Of a stretch of DNA of 64,000 bases, positions 44,334 through 53,613 are shown in pieces. Within the stretch, counting starts at the first letter, position 1; the number at the start of each line of letters is the position of its first letter. A program made the translations under genes and the position numbers. The DNA is taken from NCBI RefSeq assembly GCF_001425175.1, contig NZ_LMDV01000012.1, positions 1 to 64,000 on the forward strand. Direction: 5' to 3'. Source of the DNA: Nocardioides sp. Root1257. GTDB lineage: Bacteria > Actinomycetota > Actinomycetes > Propionibacteriales > Nocardioidaceae. The notes under the pieces are model-generated. The model was not told the origin of the DNA. It made no database searches and worked only from the letters and a program-made list of their open reading frames with translations.

Positions 44334-44924
44334 CTAGCCGTGGCCGGCTCCCGTTAGCGGTCCGACCTGAAGCGAGGACAGAACGCGTTCGGTCACCTGA
44401 CTGACGTCGCCGGACCCGTCGATCTCGGCGAGAAGACCCCGGTCACGGTAGACGGAGACCAGCCCCGCAGTCTGCTCGAGAAAGATCTCCTGGCGGCGCC
44501 GAATGACCGGTTCGGTGTCGTCGCTTCGGCCTTCTAGCTGGGACCGATCGAGGAGCCGGGCGATGAGCTGGTCGTGTTCGACCGACAGGCAGATGACCCG
44601 GTCGACCTGGTACCCGGCGTAGTGGAGCATTCCGTCGAGCTCAGCGACCTGAGCAATCGTGCGCGGGTAGCCATCCAGGACGAACCCGGGCACGGCGTCC
44701 TCCTCGTCGAGTCGGTCGCGCAGCATGAGGTTCGTGACCTCGTCAGGCACATACTCCCCCACCTCCAGGTAACCCTTGGCTTCTTTCCCGAGGTCAGTCT
44801 CTCTCGACACGTGCGCCCGGAAGATGTCTCCGGTAGAGATCGCAGGGATCTTGAAGTGTTGAGCGACTCGCTTGGCTTGTGTTCCCTTGCCTGCGCCAGG
44901 AGGGCCCATCATGATCAGCCTCAT
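44334..44924 (-). CDS. adk: adenylate kinase, catabolic-operon copy
   Basis: A 196-aa adenylate kinase. P-loop GPPGAGKGT at 7-15, the AMP-site TGD segment and VLDGYPRT are intact; the lid is the short form usual in actinobacteria (LEGRSDDTEPVIRRR). It converts AMP and ATP to two ADP. The housekeeping adk of actinobacteria normally sits beside secY; this copy is last in a catabolic operon, 8 bases after an aldehyde dehydrogenase. Acyl-CoA ligases produce AMP, so local AMP recycling is the likely benefit. Confidence 0.92.
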   Translation of the reverse strand: MRLIMMGPPGAGKGTQAKRVAQHFKIPAISTGDIFRAHVSRETDLGKEAKGYLEVGEYVPDEVTNLMLRDRLDEEDAVPGFVLDGYPRTIAQVAELDGMLHYAGYQVDRVICLSVEHDQLIARLLDRSQLEGRSDDTEPVIRRRQEIFLEQTAGLVSVYRDRGLLAEIDGSGDVSQVTERVLSSLQVGPLTGAGHG

Positions 44925-44932
44925 GTCTAGCC

Positions 44933-46435
44933 TCAGACCCCAAGCTTCACGTTGACCTGCTTGGTCTGGGTGAAGCCGGCGATCGCGCCCTCGATGGAGA
45001 ACTCGCGTCCGATGCCGGAGTCCTTGTAGCCGCCGTACGACTGGCCGACGACCTGGCCTCCACCCTGGTTGACCTGAACCCATCCGGACTCGATGCGGTG
45101 TGCCGTGCGGACGGCTTCGTCGATCTCGGCGGACCACACGTACGCCGCGAGGCCGTAGTGGGAGTCGTTGGCCATCTCGACGACCTCGTCGACGTCCCGC
45201 CACGGGATGACCACCAACACGGGACCGAAGATCTCCTCCTGCGCGACGCGCCAGCCATTGCTGACGCCGGCGAGGATCGTGGGGCCCTGGTAGTAGCCCT
45301 GGAGGCCCTCCGGGACGTACTTCGAGCCGTCCAGCGCCACCCGCACGCCGGGTTGTTGCTTGCCGTCCTCGACGTAGGCGCACACCGCTTCGTGCTGCTT
45401 GGCGCTGATGATCGTGCCCATGTCGGTGTCCTCGTCGAGCGGGTCTCCGACCTTCAGCGCACGGACGTGACGCACCAGCACTTCGAGGAACTCCTCGTAC
45501 ACGTCCTCGTGCACGAACAGCCGGGAGCCTGCCGTGCAGGACTGCCCTTGCCGGGTGAACCGCATGGCGAGGAGAGAACCGGCCGCGGTCGCCTCGATCC
45601 GCTCGGGGCTCGCCGCCGAGGGGAAGACGATGTTGGGACTCTTGCCGCCGAGCTCGAGGGAGATGTGCGCGAGACGCTCGCCGGCGGCGGTAGCCACGTG
45701 ACGACCGACCGAGGAGGAGCCGGTGAAGGAGACCTTGTCGATCCCACGGTGCTGCACGATGGCCTCGCCGACGACGCTGCCCGTGCCAGTGACGACGTTG
45801 AGCACGCCGGGAGGCAGGTGCTCCCCGGCGATCTCGGCGAGCCGGAGGATCGTGAGCGGGGCGTCCTCAGCTGGCTTCACAACGACGGCGTTGCCGGCGA
45901 CCAGAGCGGCCGGGATCTTCATCGCCGCGATCATGAGAGGTGAGTTCCACGGCAGGATCGCGCCGACCACGCCGAGCGGCTCGATCCGCGTGTACTGGAG
46001 CTGGTCGTCGCCCGCGGGGAGGACGGTGCCCTTGAACTCGCCCGCAACCCCGGCGAAGTAGCGGAACAGGGCGACGAGCGTCGTCGACTCCGGCCGAGCC
46101 TGGGTACGCAGCGCGTTGCCGGTGTCCTGGGCGGTCAGCACGGCCAGCGCCTCGGCCTCAGCCTCCAGGGCGTCCGCGATCGTGTTGAGTGCTCGCTGGC
46201 GCGCTGTGAAGTGGAGCGCTGCCCACGCCGGCTGGGCCGCCCGGGCCGCCTCCACCGCGCGGTCGACGTCCGACGCCGTGCTGGCGGGCACGCGGGCGAG
46301 CACGGTATCGGCACGCGACGGACACACGGCCTCGCGCCACTCGCCCGATTCCGAAGGCACCCAGGTGCCGCCGATGTACATCGGCCAATCGGGGACGTCG
46401 GCACCGCCGAGTTCGAGAATGGTCTGGTACTTCAT
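44933..46435 (-). CDS. aldehyde dehydrogenase of the isobutyryl-type operon
   Basis: A 500-aa aldehyde dehydrogenase with Glu in LELGGKSPN, Cys in QGQSCTAGSR, and the cofactor loop FTGSSSVG. Sequence style fits broad aldehyde dehydrogenases rather than a clear methylmalonate-semialdehyde dehydrogenase, although its position after 3-hydroxyisobutyrate dehydrogenase would suit that step. It lies 27 bases after the enoyl-CoA hydratase and is followed by adenylate kinase. Confidence 0.88.
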   Translation of the reverse strand: MKYQTILELGGADVPDWPMYIGGTWVPSESGEWREAVCPSRADTVLARVPASTASDVDRAVEAARAAQPAWAALHFTARQRALNTIADALEAEAEALAVLTAQDTGNALRTQARPESTTLVALFRYFAGVAGEFKGTVLPAGDDQLQYTRIEPLGVVGAILPWNSPLMIAAMKIPAALVAGNAVVVKPAEDAPLTILRLAEIAGEHLPPGVLNVVTGTGSVVGEAIVQHRGIDKVSFTGSSSVGRHVATAAGERLAHISLELGGKSPNIVFPSAASPERIEATAAGSLLAMRFTRQGQSCTAGSRLFVHEDVYEEFLEVLVRHVRALKVGDPLDEDTDMGTIISAKQHEAVCAYVEDGKQQPGVRVALDGSKYVPEGLQGYYQGPTILAGVSNGWRVAQEEIFGPVLVVIPWRDVDEVVEMANDSHYGLAAYVWSAEIDEAVRTAHRIESGWVQVNQGGGQVVGQSYGGYKDSGIGREFSIEGAIAGFTQTKQVNVKLGV

Positions 46436-46462
46436 GTCGGTCTCCTGCTCTACGGTCTCGGA

Positions 46463-47239
46463 TCAGGCGTGGGTGAAGCGCGGCGGCCGCTTCTCAGAGA
46501 AGGCGGCCATGCCCTCGGCGCGGTCGGCCAGAGCAAACGTGGCGTGGAATGTGCGTCGTTCGAACCGGATGCCCGAGGCCAGAGTTGACTCGTGGGCGTG
46601 GGCCACGGCTTCCTTGGCGGCGTACGTCGCGGGCAGCGACATGGACGCGATCTTCTCGGCGATCGCGAAGGTCTCCTCGAACAGCGACTCGGTGGGAACA
46701 ACCCGAGAGACCAGTCCGGACCGCTCGGCCTCCTCGGCGTCCATCATCCGCCCCGTGAGGATCAGATCCATCGCCTTGGCCTTGCCGACCGCCCGCGTCA
46801 ATCGCTGCGTGCCGCCGATGCCCGGCATCGTGCCCAACGTGATCTCGGGCTGACCGAACCTAGCGCTCTCGGCCGCGATGAGGAGGTCGCACATCATCGC
46901 GACCTCACAGCCACCCCCGAGGGCGTAGCCGGACACCGCGGCGATGGTCGGCGTACGCACGGCGGCGAAGCGGTCCCAGCCGGCGAAGAAGTCCTCGCGG
47001 ACCATGTCGGCGTAGCCGCGGGTCGCCATCTCCTTGATGTCGGCGCCTGCGGCAAAGGCCTTCTCGGAGCCGGTCAGCACGATGGCCCCGATGCCGGGAT
47101 CCGCATCCATGGCCGCGGCGGCATCGACGACCTCCGCGCCGAGCGCGACGTTGAGCGCGTTGAGCGCCTTGGGGCGGTCCAGAGTGATGATGCCGACGCG
47201 GCCGCGTTGCTCGACGCGGATGTTCTCGTACGCCCTCAC
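46463..47239 (-). CDS. enoyl-CoA hydratase
   Basis: A 258-aa crotonase of the classical short-chain type. Both catalytic glutamates are in place: GGGCEVAMMCD and GQPEITLGTMPGIGGTQRL. The oxyanion segment reads KAFAAGADIKEM. It hydrates 2-enoyl-CoA to 3-hydroxyacyl-CoA; in this operon methacrylyl-CoA is the expected substrate, giving 3-hydroxyisobutyryl-CoA. It starts at GTG overlapping the dehydrogenase stop by four bases. Confidence 0.9.
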   Translation of the reverse strand: MRAYENIRVEQRGRVGIITLDRPKALNALNVALGAEVVDAAAAMDADPGIGAIVLTGSEKAFAAGADIKEMATRGYADMVREDFFAGWDRFAAVRTPTIAAVSGYALGGGCEVAMMCDLLIAAESARFGQPEITLGTMPGIGGTQRLTRAVGKAKAMDLILTGRMMDAEEAERSGLVSRVVPTESLFEETFAIAEKIASMSLPATYAAKEAVAHAHESTLASGIRFERRTFHATFALADRAEGMAAFSEKRPPRFTHA

Positions 47240-48183
47240 GCCGTCACCTCCTCCTTGTGAAGCGCCTCGACGGGCTCCTCGCGGATCGTCGCGACGATCG
47301 CCGAGAAGTCGAGGCCGCGGCCGTCACCGTCGGCGAACTGGCGGTAGATGTCGGTAGCCAGCTGACCCAGGCGGGCGTCGGTCAGCGTCGTGTCCGCCGC
47401 CTTCATCGCAAGGGCGAGGTCCTTCGCCATGAGCGGAGAGGCAAAGCCCGGGGCGTAGTCGCGGTTGGCCGGGCTGGTCGGGACCGGGCCCGGGACCGGG
47501 CAGTTGGTCGTCAATGCCCAGCACTGACCCGAGGCGGTGGAGGCGACGTCGAACAGCGCCTGGTGGGTGAGGCCGAGCCTCTCGCCGAGCACGAAGGCCT
47601 CGGACACGGCGATCATCGAGATCCCGAGGATCATGTTGTTGCAGATCTTCGCGGCCTGCCCCGCACCATTCTCACCGCAGTGCACAACCCGGCCAGCCAT
47701 GGGTTCAAGGAGCACACGAACCTCGTCGAGGTCGGCGTCAGTCGCGCCGACCATGAACGTCAGCGTCCCGGCTGCGGCGCCAACGACGCCACCGGAGACC
47801 GGGGCGTCGACCGCGCGATAGCCGGCAGCGAGCGCCGCCTGAGCAGCTTCGCGGGCGTCCTGGACGGCAATCGTGGAGCAGTCGACGAGCAGTGCCCTCG
47901 CGGGCGCGGCCCCGAGAAGCGGAGCGTTGCCGCGACGTCCCAGGTAGACGTCGAGCACGTGGCTCCCGGTGGGCAGCATCGTGAAGACGACGTCCGCATC
48001 GGCGGCTGCGTCGGCGGCAGATCCCGCCAGCGCGATGCCGTGCTCACGGGCGAGGTCCACGGCTGCCGGGGAGGGATCGAAGCCGGCGACGGCGTACCCG
48101 GCCTTGACCAAGTTGGCGGCCATCGGGCCGCCCATGTTGCCGAGTCCGATGAAGGCGACCTTCGTGGGCGTGGTGGTGGTCAT
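47236..48183 (-). CDS. mmsB: 3-hydroxyisobutyrate dehydrogenase
   Basis: A 315-aa beta-hydroxyacid dehydrogenase. The NAD motif GLGNMGGPMAANL lies at the N-terminus, the substrate loop is DAPVSGGVVGAAAG, and the catalytic lysine lies in GAGQAAKICNNM. It oxidises 3-hydroxyisobutyrate to methylmalonate semialdehyde in valine degradation. Placement between the CoA hydrolase and hydratase supports this reading. It overlaps both neighbours by four bases. A small C-terminal tail contains the start of the next gene. Confidence 0.9.
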   Translation of the reverse strand: MTTTTPTKVAFIGLGNMGGPMAANLVKAGYAVAGFDPSPAAVDLAREHGIALAGSAADAAADADVVFTMLPTGSHVLDVYLGRRGNAPLLGAAPARALLVDCSTIAVQDAREAAQAALAAGYRAVDAPVSGGVVGAAAGTLTFMVGATDADLDEVRVLLEPMAGRVVHCGENGAGQAAKICNNMILGISMIAVSEAFVLGERLGLTHQALFDVASTASGQCWALTTNCPVPGPVPTSPANRDYAPGFASPLMAKDLALAMKAADTTLTDARLGQLATDIYRQFADGDGRGLDFSAIVATIREEPVEALHKEEVTA

Positions 48184-49229
48184 GCCGATTCCTCCTGAAA
48201 GAGTGGTGCGAAGTAGGCGTCGATAGCGGCCGGGTCGAGGCCGGCGACGGTCGCCGGCTCCCAGCGCGGATTGCGGTCCTTGTCGATGACCTGGGCCCGG
48301 ATGCCCTCAGGGAAGTCGTGGCCGCGGAGCATCCGCACTGCGATGCGGTACTCCTGGTCGAGCACCTCGTCCAGCCCGCTCATCCCCCGTGCGGTGCGAA
48401 GAGCGCGCAGCGTCACGGCCAAGGAGGTCGGCGAGTTCCGTGCCAGCGCCTCACGGGCCGGCTCGGCGGCCGGGTCATCGCTGGCGGCCAGGCGGTCGAG
48501 GATCGCGGATAGGTCGTCAGAAGCGAACGACGCGTCGACCCACGCGCGGATCTCCGACAGCCGGGATTGCGGCACCGGCTGGACGACGTGCCCGAGCGCG
48601 GCGTCCACGGGTCGGTCCGTCAGGAGCTCGACCAGGCGAGGCAGGTCTGCGGCGAGAACGTGGTGGTCGGCCAGGCCAAGGGCCAGCGCGTCGCCCGCAT
48701 CGACGTGACCGGCAGTGAGGGCAACGTACGTGCCGAGCTCCCCCGGGGCGTGCGAGAGCAGCCAGGTGCCCCCGACATCCGGTACGAAGCCGATGCCCGT
48801 CTCGGGCATCCCGATCCGCGTGCGCTCGGTGACGATCCGGTGCGAGGCGTGCGCCGAGACGCCGACCCCACCTCCCAACACGATGCCGTCCATCAGTGCG
48901 ACGTAGGGCTTGGGGTACCCGGAGATGAGGGAGTTGAGCGCGTACTCGTCGCGCCAGAAGTCCTCGGACCCGCGGCCCCCGGTGACGGCGTCGCGGTGGA
49001 TGGAGACGATGTCGCCGCCCGCGCACAGCCCGCGGTCCCCGGCACCCCGGAGCAGGACGGTCTCGACCGTGTCGTCGCCCGCCCACTGTCGGAGCGCATG
49101 GTCCAAGATGCCGACCATCTCGTGGGTGAGCGCGTTGATCGCCCGTGGCCGGTTGAGGGTGAGCACGCCGAGGCGGCCGCGCTGCTCGACGAGCACCGGA
49201 CGGTCGTCGGTGCCAGCGTTGTCGCTCAT
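48180..49229 (-). CDS. 3-hydroxyisobutyryl-CoA hydrolase
   Basis: A 349-aa member of the ECH_2 branch of crotonases, longer than hydratases and typical for 3-hydroxyisobutyryl-CoA hydrolase. Diagnostic segments are GLCAGGDIVSIH, GGGVGVSAHASHRI and MPETGIGFVPDVGGTW. It releases 3-hydroxyisobutyrate from its CoA ester, the CoA-removal step of valine breakdown. It overlaps the acyl-CoA dehydrogenase upstream and 3-hydroxyisobutyrate dehydrogenase downstream by four bases each. Confidence 0.9.
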   Translation of the reverse strand: MSDNAGTDDRPVLVEQRGRLGVLTLNRPRAINALTHEMVGILDHALRQWAGDDTVETVLLRGAGDRGLCAGGDIVSIHRDAVTGGRGSEDFWRDEYALNSLISGYPKPYVALMDGIVLGGGVGVSAHASHRIVTERTRIGMPETGIGFVPDVGGTWLLSHAPGELGTYVALTAGHVDAGDALALGLADHHVLAADLPRLVELLTDRPVDAALGHVVQPVPQSRLSEIRAWVDASFASDDLSAILDRLAASDDPAAEPAREALARNSPTSLAVTLRALRTARGMSGLDEVLDQEYRIAVRMLRGHDFPEGIRAQVIDKDRNPRWEPATVAGLDPAAIDAYFAPLFQEESA

Positions 49230-50365
49230 GCCGCACCCTCCAGGACGGCGCGGCTGATGATGAGTCGCATGATCTCGTTTGTCCCCTCCAGGATCTGGTG
49301 GACCCGCAGGTCCCGGACGACGCGCTCGACGCCGTACTCGGCCAGGTAGCCGTAGCCGCCGTGCAGCTGAAGGGCGGCGTTCGCAGCGTCGAAGCAGTGG
49401 TCGGTGACGAACTGCTTGGCCATCGCGCAGAGCTTGACCGCGTCGGGCGCGCCCTCGTCGAGGGCCGTTGCTGCGCGCTCGAGCAGACAGCGGGACGCCT
49501 CAAGGCTGGTCTCCATGTCGGCGAGCCGGAACTGCAGTGCCTGCTGAGCGCTCAGGGGCCGGCCGAAGGCGACCCGCTCGCGCAGGTGCGTGGCCGCCCG
49601 GTCGACCGCCCACGAGGCGCCACCCAGCGAGCAGGCCGCGATGTTGAGCCGGCCTCCGTTGAGGCCGCGCATCGCGATGCCGAACCCGTCGCCCTCGCCG
49701 CCGAGGAGATAACGCGCCGGGATGCGGACCCCGTCCATGATCACCTGACGCGTCGGCTGGGCGTTCCAGCCCATCTTGCGCTCGTTGGCGCCGAAGCTCA
49801 GCCCGGAGCTGTCGCCCGGCAACAGGAAGGCCGAGATGCCTCGCGCCCCCGCGTCGCCGGTCCGGGCCATGACCAGGTAGGCGTGCGAGTTGCCCGCCCC
49901 CGAGATGAACTGCTTCACCCCGGTCAGCACGTACTCGTCACCGTCGCGACGCGCGGTCGTGCGCAGAGCCGCAGCGTCGGAGCCGGCGTCCGGCTCGGTC
50001 AGGCAGTAGCTCGCGAGGTGCTCCATGGCCGCAAGGCCTGGGAGCCACTCCGCCCGGACGTCGTCAGCCGCGAACGTATCGACCATCCAGGCCACCATGT
50101 TGTGGATGCTCACGTACGCCGCGATGGCGACGTCCCCGCGCGCCAGCTCGGTGAGCAGGCGGGTTGAGTCGCGGCGGGACAGCCCGGTGCCGTACTCCTC
50201 TCCGACGTAGAGCCCACCCAGCCCGAGCTCACCGGCGCGCACGAGTACATCGGTCGGGAACAGCTTCTTCTCGTCTCGCTCCTGGGCGTGCGGGGCCAGC
50301 TCGCTCTCGGCGAACTTGCGGACCGCGTCCGTCATGGCGGCGAGATCCTCGTCGTCGAGATTCAT
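49226..50365 (-). CDS. isobutyryl-CoA dehydrogenase-like acyl-CoA dehydrogenase
   Basis: A 379-aa acyl-CoA dehydrogenase. It has CLTEPDAGSDAAALRT, the FAD strand FISGAGNSHAYLVM, and an intact catalytic loop HQILEGTNEIMRLIISR. The sequence style and the operon (hydrolase, hydroxyisobutyrate dehydrogenase, hydratase) fit isobutyryl-CoA dehydrogenase (ACAD8 type), forming methacrylyl-CoA and passing electrons to ETF. It overlaps the CoA transferase stop by four bases. Confidence 0.88.
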   Translation of the reverse strand: MNLDDEDLAAMTDAVRKFAESELAPHAQERDEKKLFPTDVLVRAGELGLGGLYVGEEYGTGLSRRDSTRLLTELARGDVAIAAYVSIHNMVAWMVDTFAADDVRAEWLPGLAAMEHLASYCLTEPDAGSDAAALRTTARRDGDEYVLTGVKQFISGAGNSHAYLVMARTGDAGARGISAFLLPGDSSGLSFGANERKMGWNAQPTRQVIMDGVRIPARYLLGGEGDGFGIAMRGLNGGRLNIAACSLGGASWAVDRAATHLRERVAFGRPLSAQQALQFRLADMETSLEASRCLLERAATALDEGAPDAVKLCAMAKQFVTDHCFDAANAALQLHGGYGYLAEYGVERVVRDLRVHQILEGTNEIMRLIISRAVLEGAA

Positions 50366-51534
50366 GATGTCTCCGATATATCGAGCCAGGCGCGCACGCT
50401 CTCGTCGTGCTCGCCCAGCAACGGCGGGTGGGTGTGACTGGGGCGGCCCCCGGCGTAGGGCCGGTCGTCGAATCGCAGCACCGGGCCGGGGAGCTCGAGC
50501 GGACCGAGTCTGGGATGGTCGACTTCCACCACAAGGCCCTGTGACCTCGTCTGGTCCCAGGCGTAGACCTCGTCGAGAGTTCGCACTCGTCCGGCGGGCA
50601 CGCCTGCGTCGGCAAGCAGCTTCAACCAGTGCTCGGCGCTCGCGGTCCGCAAGACCGTCTCGAGCTCCGCGGTCAGTTGGTCGCGATCGGCAACACGGTC
50701 CGCATTGGTCGCATAGGAGCGAGCGTCAGCCTTCAACCCCGTGACGTCGCACAGTCGACGCCACAGGTCGTCGTTGCCGCAGGCGATCTGCACCGGCGCG
50801 TCTGCGGTCTCGAACAGGCCGTACGGGGAGATTGACGGGTGATGGTTGCCCTCACCTCGGGGCACGACCGCGCCGACGGTGTAGCGAGTGCCCTGGAAGG
50901 CGTGGATGCCGACGATGCTTGCCAGCAGGCTGGTACGCACGACCCGGCCGCGACCCGTGCGCTCGCGCTCGTAGAGCGCGGAGACGACGCCGTACGCCGC
51001 GTTCATCCCGGCGAGCAGGTCGCCGATGGGCACGCCGACCTTGGTCGGATGACCGTCCTCGCCCGTCAGGCTCATCAGGCCGGCCTCGCCCTGAGCGATC
51101 TGGTCGTACCCGGGCCGCTGGCCTTCCGGGCCATCGTGGCCGAAGCCAGTCAGCGAGCAGACGATCAATCGAGGATTGAGCTCCTGCAGTGTGTCTACTG
51201 GGAATCCCAGGCGATCCAGGACGCCGGGTCGGAAGTTCTCAACCAGGACATCGGCTCGCCGTACCAGGGCCTCGAGGAGGCGACGACCCTCGTCCGACTT
51301 CAGGTCTGCCGTCACCGACTCCTTGTTTCGATTGCACGACAAGAAGTACGTCGAGGTCCGGTCCTCCCCCACGAAGGGCGGGCCCCAGTGACGGCTGTCG
51401 TCCCCGGCAGAGCTCTCGACCTTGATCACCCGTGCACCGAGGTCGGCCAGCATCATCGTTGCTTGAGGGCCGGCGAGCGCACGGCTCAGGTCAACGACGA
51501 GCACACCGTCGAGCGGCCCACCATCGTCGTTCAT
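50362..51534 (-). CDS. CaiB/BaiF CoA transferase, first gene of the operon
   Basis: A 390-aa class III CoA transferase. Typical parts are LVVDLSRALAGPQATMMLADLGARVIKVE, CNRNKESVTADLKS and FRPGVLDRLG; the catalytic-type Asp lies in GVPIGDLLAGM. It activates an acid by CoA transfer, saving ATP. It heads the operon and suggests that the entering compound is a free acid. A palindrome lies 17 bases upstream, followed by a divergent LysR gene. Confidence 0.88.
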   Translation of the reverse strand: MNDDGGPLDGVLVVDLSRALAGPQATMMLADLGARVIKVESSAGDDSRHWGPPFVGEDRTSTYFLSCNRNKESVTADLKSDEGRRLLEALVRRADVLVENFRPGVLDRLGFPVDTLQELNPRLIVCSLTGFGHDGPEGQRPGYDQIAQGEAGLMSLTGEDGHPTKVGVPIGDLLAGMNAAYGVVSALYERERTGRGRVVRTSLLASIVGIHAFQGTRYTVGAVVPRGEGNHHPSISPYGLFETADAPVQIACGNDDLWRRLCDVTGLKADARSYATNADRVADRDQLTAELETVLRTASAEHWLKLLADAGVPAGRVRTLDEVYAWDQTRSQGLVVEVDHPRLGPLELPGPVLRFDDRPYAGGRPSHTHPPLLGEHDESVRAWLDISETS

Positions 51535-51550
51535 GCGGCCCTCCTGAATT

Positions 51551-51568
51551 TACTAGGACGTCCTACTA
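51551..51568. promoter_or_regulatory. palindromic operator candidate upstream of the isobutyryl operon
   Basis: TACTAGGACGTCCTACTA, perfect over the central 12 bases (51554-51565) and pairing at 16 of 18 positions overall. It is 17 bases before the start of the CoA transferase gene. It differs from the two other motifs of this window. Confidence 0.6.
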
Positions 51569-51634
51569 CTTCGGTTCGTCGAAAGTTTCGCAGTGCACAG
51601 CAGCACCGGCAAGACACACATGTGCGAGCCGGAT

Positions 51635-51650
51635 GTGCGAAAATGCACAG
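51635..51650. promoter_or_regulatory. LysR-type inverted repeat before the regulator gene
   Basis: TGTGC-N6-GCACA lies directly before ATG 51651. It has the T-N11-A geometry common for LysR boxes. Related half-sites (gtgcaca) occur about 45 bases further upstream. Confidence 0.45.
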
Positions 51651-52538
51651 ATGAGTCGAGTGCGAAGTGACGACCTGGTCGTCCTGACGACGGTGGCACG
51701 CCACCGGACCTTCAGCGCTGCTGCTCGCGAGCTCGGCCTCGACCACACCACCGTCGCGCGACGCCTTCAAGCGCTCTCCACCGCTCTGGGAGGACGACTC
51801 CTGGTTGAGTCGCCAGGCGGCTGGGACCTCACTCCACTCGGACGGAGCGCAAGCGACGCCGGTAGCTCCATCGAGGCAACCCTCGACGAGTTGGCGGGCA
51901 GCGCCGACCAGCGCTCCACGGCACGTCTGCGTGGCGTCGTACGCCTCAGCGCACCCGAAGCGTTCGTGGTGCAGGTCGTGACCAGCGCAGTCGCGGCCCT
52001 CGCGGGGCAGCACCCCGAGCTCTCGTGCGAGGTGATCTCCGCAACGCGCCCGCTGCCGCAGCACGGCCCGAGCAACGACCTCGACATCGGCGTCACGCGT
52101 CCGCGATCACGAAGGCTGGAGGTTCGCGAGCTCGCCTCGTACCGGCTCGCCCTCTTCGCGGCGCGTTCCTACGTCGACGCGCGGCCGCCGATCCGCGCGC
52201 GCGCCGACCTGCGCGACCACTGTCCCGTCTTCTATGTCGAGTCCATGCTCCAAGTGGCAGACCTGGACCTGATCGACCAGTTCTTCCCGCAGCGACGGCG
52301 GCTCATCGGTGCCACGAGCGTCCTCGCGCAGGTTGCGCTGGTCAGGGCAGGGGCGGGAGTCGGCCTGCTGCCCTCCTACCTCGCCGAGCCGCATTCCGAC
52401 CTCGTCGCCGTGCTCCCGCACGAGGTGGGTGTCGAGCTGACCTACTGGATGACGAGCCGACCAGCGAACCTTCGACGGCCCGAGGTCACCGCCGTGGCCG
52501 ATGCGATCAGTCACGGTGCCGCCCGGCTGAGGTGGTGA
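51651..52538 (+). CDS. LysR-family transcriptional regulator
   Basis: A 295-aa LysR regulator. The winged HTH covers residues about 5-62 (FSAAARELGLDHTTVARRLQAL) and the effector domain follows. Start ATG 51651 was chosen; ATG 51633 is in frame and adds six residues. It is divergent from the isobutyryl operon and the likely regulator of it and of itself. It ends 76 bases before a convergent SMP-30 gene. Confidence 0.85.
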   Translation: MSRVRSDDLVVLTTVARHRTFSAAARELGLDHTTVARRLQALSTALGGRLLVESPGGWDLTPLGRSASDAGSSIEATLDELAGSADQRSTARLRGVVRLSAPEAFVVQVVTSAVAALAGQHPELSCEVISATRPLPQHGPSNDLDIGVTRPRSRRLEVRELASYRLALFAARSYVDARPPIRARADLRDHCPVFYVESMLQVADLDLIDQFFPQRRRLIGATSVLAQVALVRAGAGVGLLPSYLAEPHSDLVAVLPHEVGVELTYWMTSRPANLRRPEVTAVADAISHGAARLRW

Positions 52539-52614
52539 CACCGAGCTCGCTCGGCACCAGTCGCGTCGGCCCCCGGCGTGTCTCCCGGCAGTCATCGCCC
52601 TCACCCGACCGGTC

Positions 52615-53580
52615 CTAACGCCAGTGCGCCATCGGCGCGCCGGCCACCGGCGACTGCAGTGCCTGCACCTGAGAGACGCCCAGACCACCCAGGTAGAGCG
52701 TCTTCAGGTCCGGACCGCCGAAAGCGACGCTCGCCAGGTTCGCCACGCGCGACCCGCGGCTCTGCGAGATGTGCTCCCACGTGAGGTCGCCTGCCGCGTG
52801 GGTGGACGCGATGTGGGCGAGCTCGTCGCGGTCGACGTCCTCGAAGAGGACCTTCCAGCTCAGGTCCGGGGCGACCCGGATCAGTCGGTTGGAGATGACG
52901 CAGACGACCCACAGGGCGCCTTCTGCGTCGAACGCCATCCCGTCGGGGTAAGTGTCGCCGGGATAGTTGAGCTGGACCGGACTGCTCAGGGAGCCGTCCG
53001 CCGACACGTCGTAGCGCGTGGTGCGGCACGCAAAGGTCTCATTGACGAACAGGTGCGCACCGTCCGGCGAAACCCGCACCTCGTTGGTCCAGTTGAGCCC
53101 GTCAGCAGCCAAGGTGACCTGGCCGTCACGGACGAGCAGGATCTGCCCGGAGTCTTCGTCCGCCGTGAAGTGCTCGTGATGGCGTGCGCGGGAGCTGATC
53201 GTGATCCAGACACGGTCGCCGTCGACCAGCACGAAGTTCGTGCGTCCCATCGGCTGGCCGGCGAGCTCGGTGGCGAACGCGGAGGCGTCGCCTCGCGGTC
53301 CGACCTTCCAGACGCCCCCTGCCCGTCCCATGTTGGCGAACAGGAACTCACCGCCCGCGGTCAGCGCGATGCCGTTGGGCCGGAACCCCTGCCCCACGAG
53401 GTCCGCCTCAACCGCCGGACCGGTGGTGCCGTCTGGGGCGGTACGCGCGATCCCCAACGTCCAGTCACCGGTGTAGAGCGATCCGTCCGGTGCCGCGAGG
53501 ACACACTCCGGACGGTTCAGGCCGGAACCGATCTGTGCCAGATCCGCCGGCTCGTACGGCTCGATCGTGGTCAAGCCCAT
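52615..53580 (-). CDS. SMP-30/gluconolactonase-family lactonase
   Basis: A 321-aa six-bladed propeller of the SMP-30/gluconolactonase/LRE family. Metal-site segments fit RPECVLAAPDGSLYTGDW, GFRPNGIALTAGGEFLFAN, NEVRVSPDGAHLFVNET and YPDGMAFDAEGALWV. These calcium-dependent enzymes open lactones. It is third in the transcript after the Baeyer-Villiger and SDR genes, so hydrolysis of the lactone made by that monooxygenase is the natural role. Confidence 0.85.
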   Translation of the reverse strand: MGLTTIEPYEPADLAQIGSGLNRPECVLAAPDGSLYTGDWTLGIARTAPDGTTGPAVEADLVGQGFRPNGIALTAGGEFLFANMGRAGGVWKVGPRGDASAFATELAGQPMGRTNFVLVDGDRVWITISSRARHHEHFTADEDSGQILLVRDGQVTLAADGLNWTNEVRVSPDGAHLFVNETFACRTTRYDVSADGSLSSPVQLNYPGDTYPDGMAFDAEGALWVVCVISNRLIRVAPDLSWKVLFEDVDRDELAHIASTHAAGDLTWEHISQSRGSRVANLASVAFGGPDLKTLYLGGLGVSQVQALQSPVAGAPMAHWR

Positions 53581-53613
53581 GTAATCCTCCTGGTCGCGAC
53601 CATCTGCTGCAGC

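Noticed and set aside
52541..52554. ccgagc-tc-gctcgg repeat between the convergent LysR and SMP-30 genes
   Set aside because: The loop would be only two bases and the stem short, so a terminator call is not supported.
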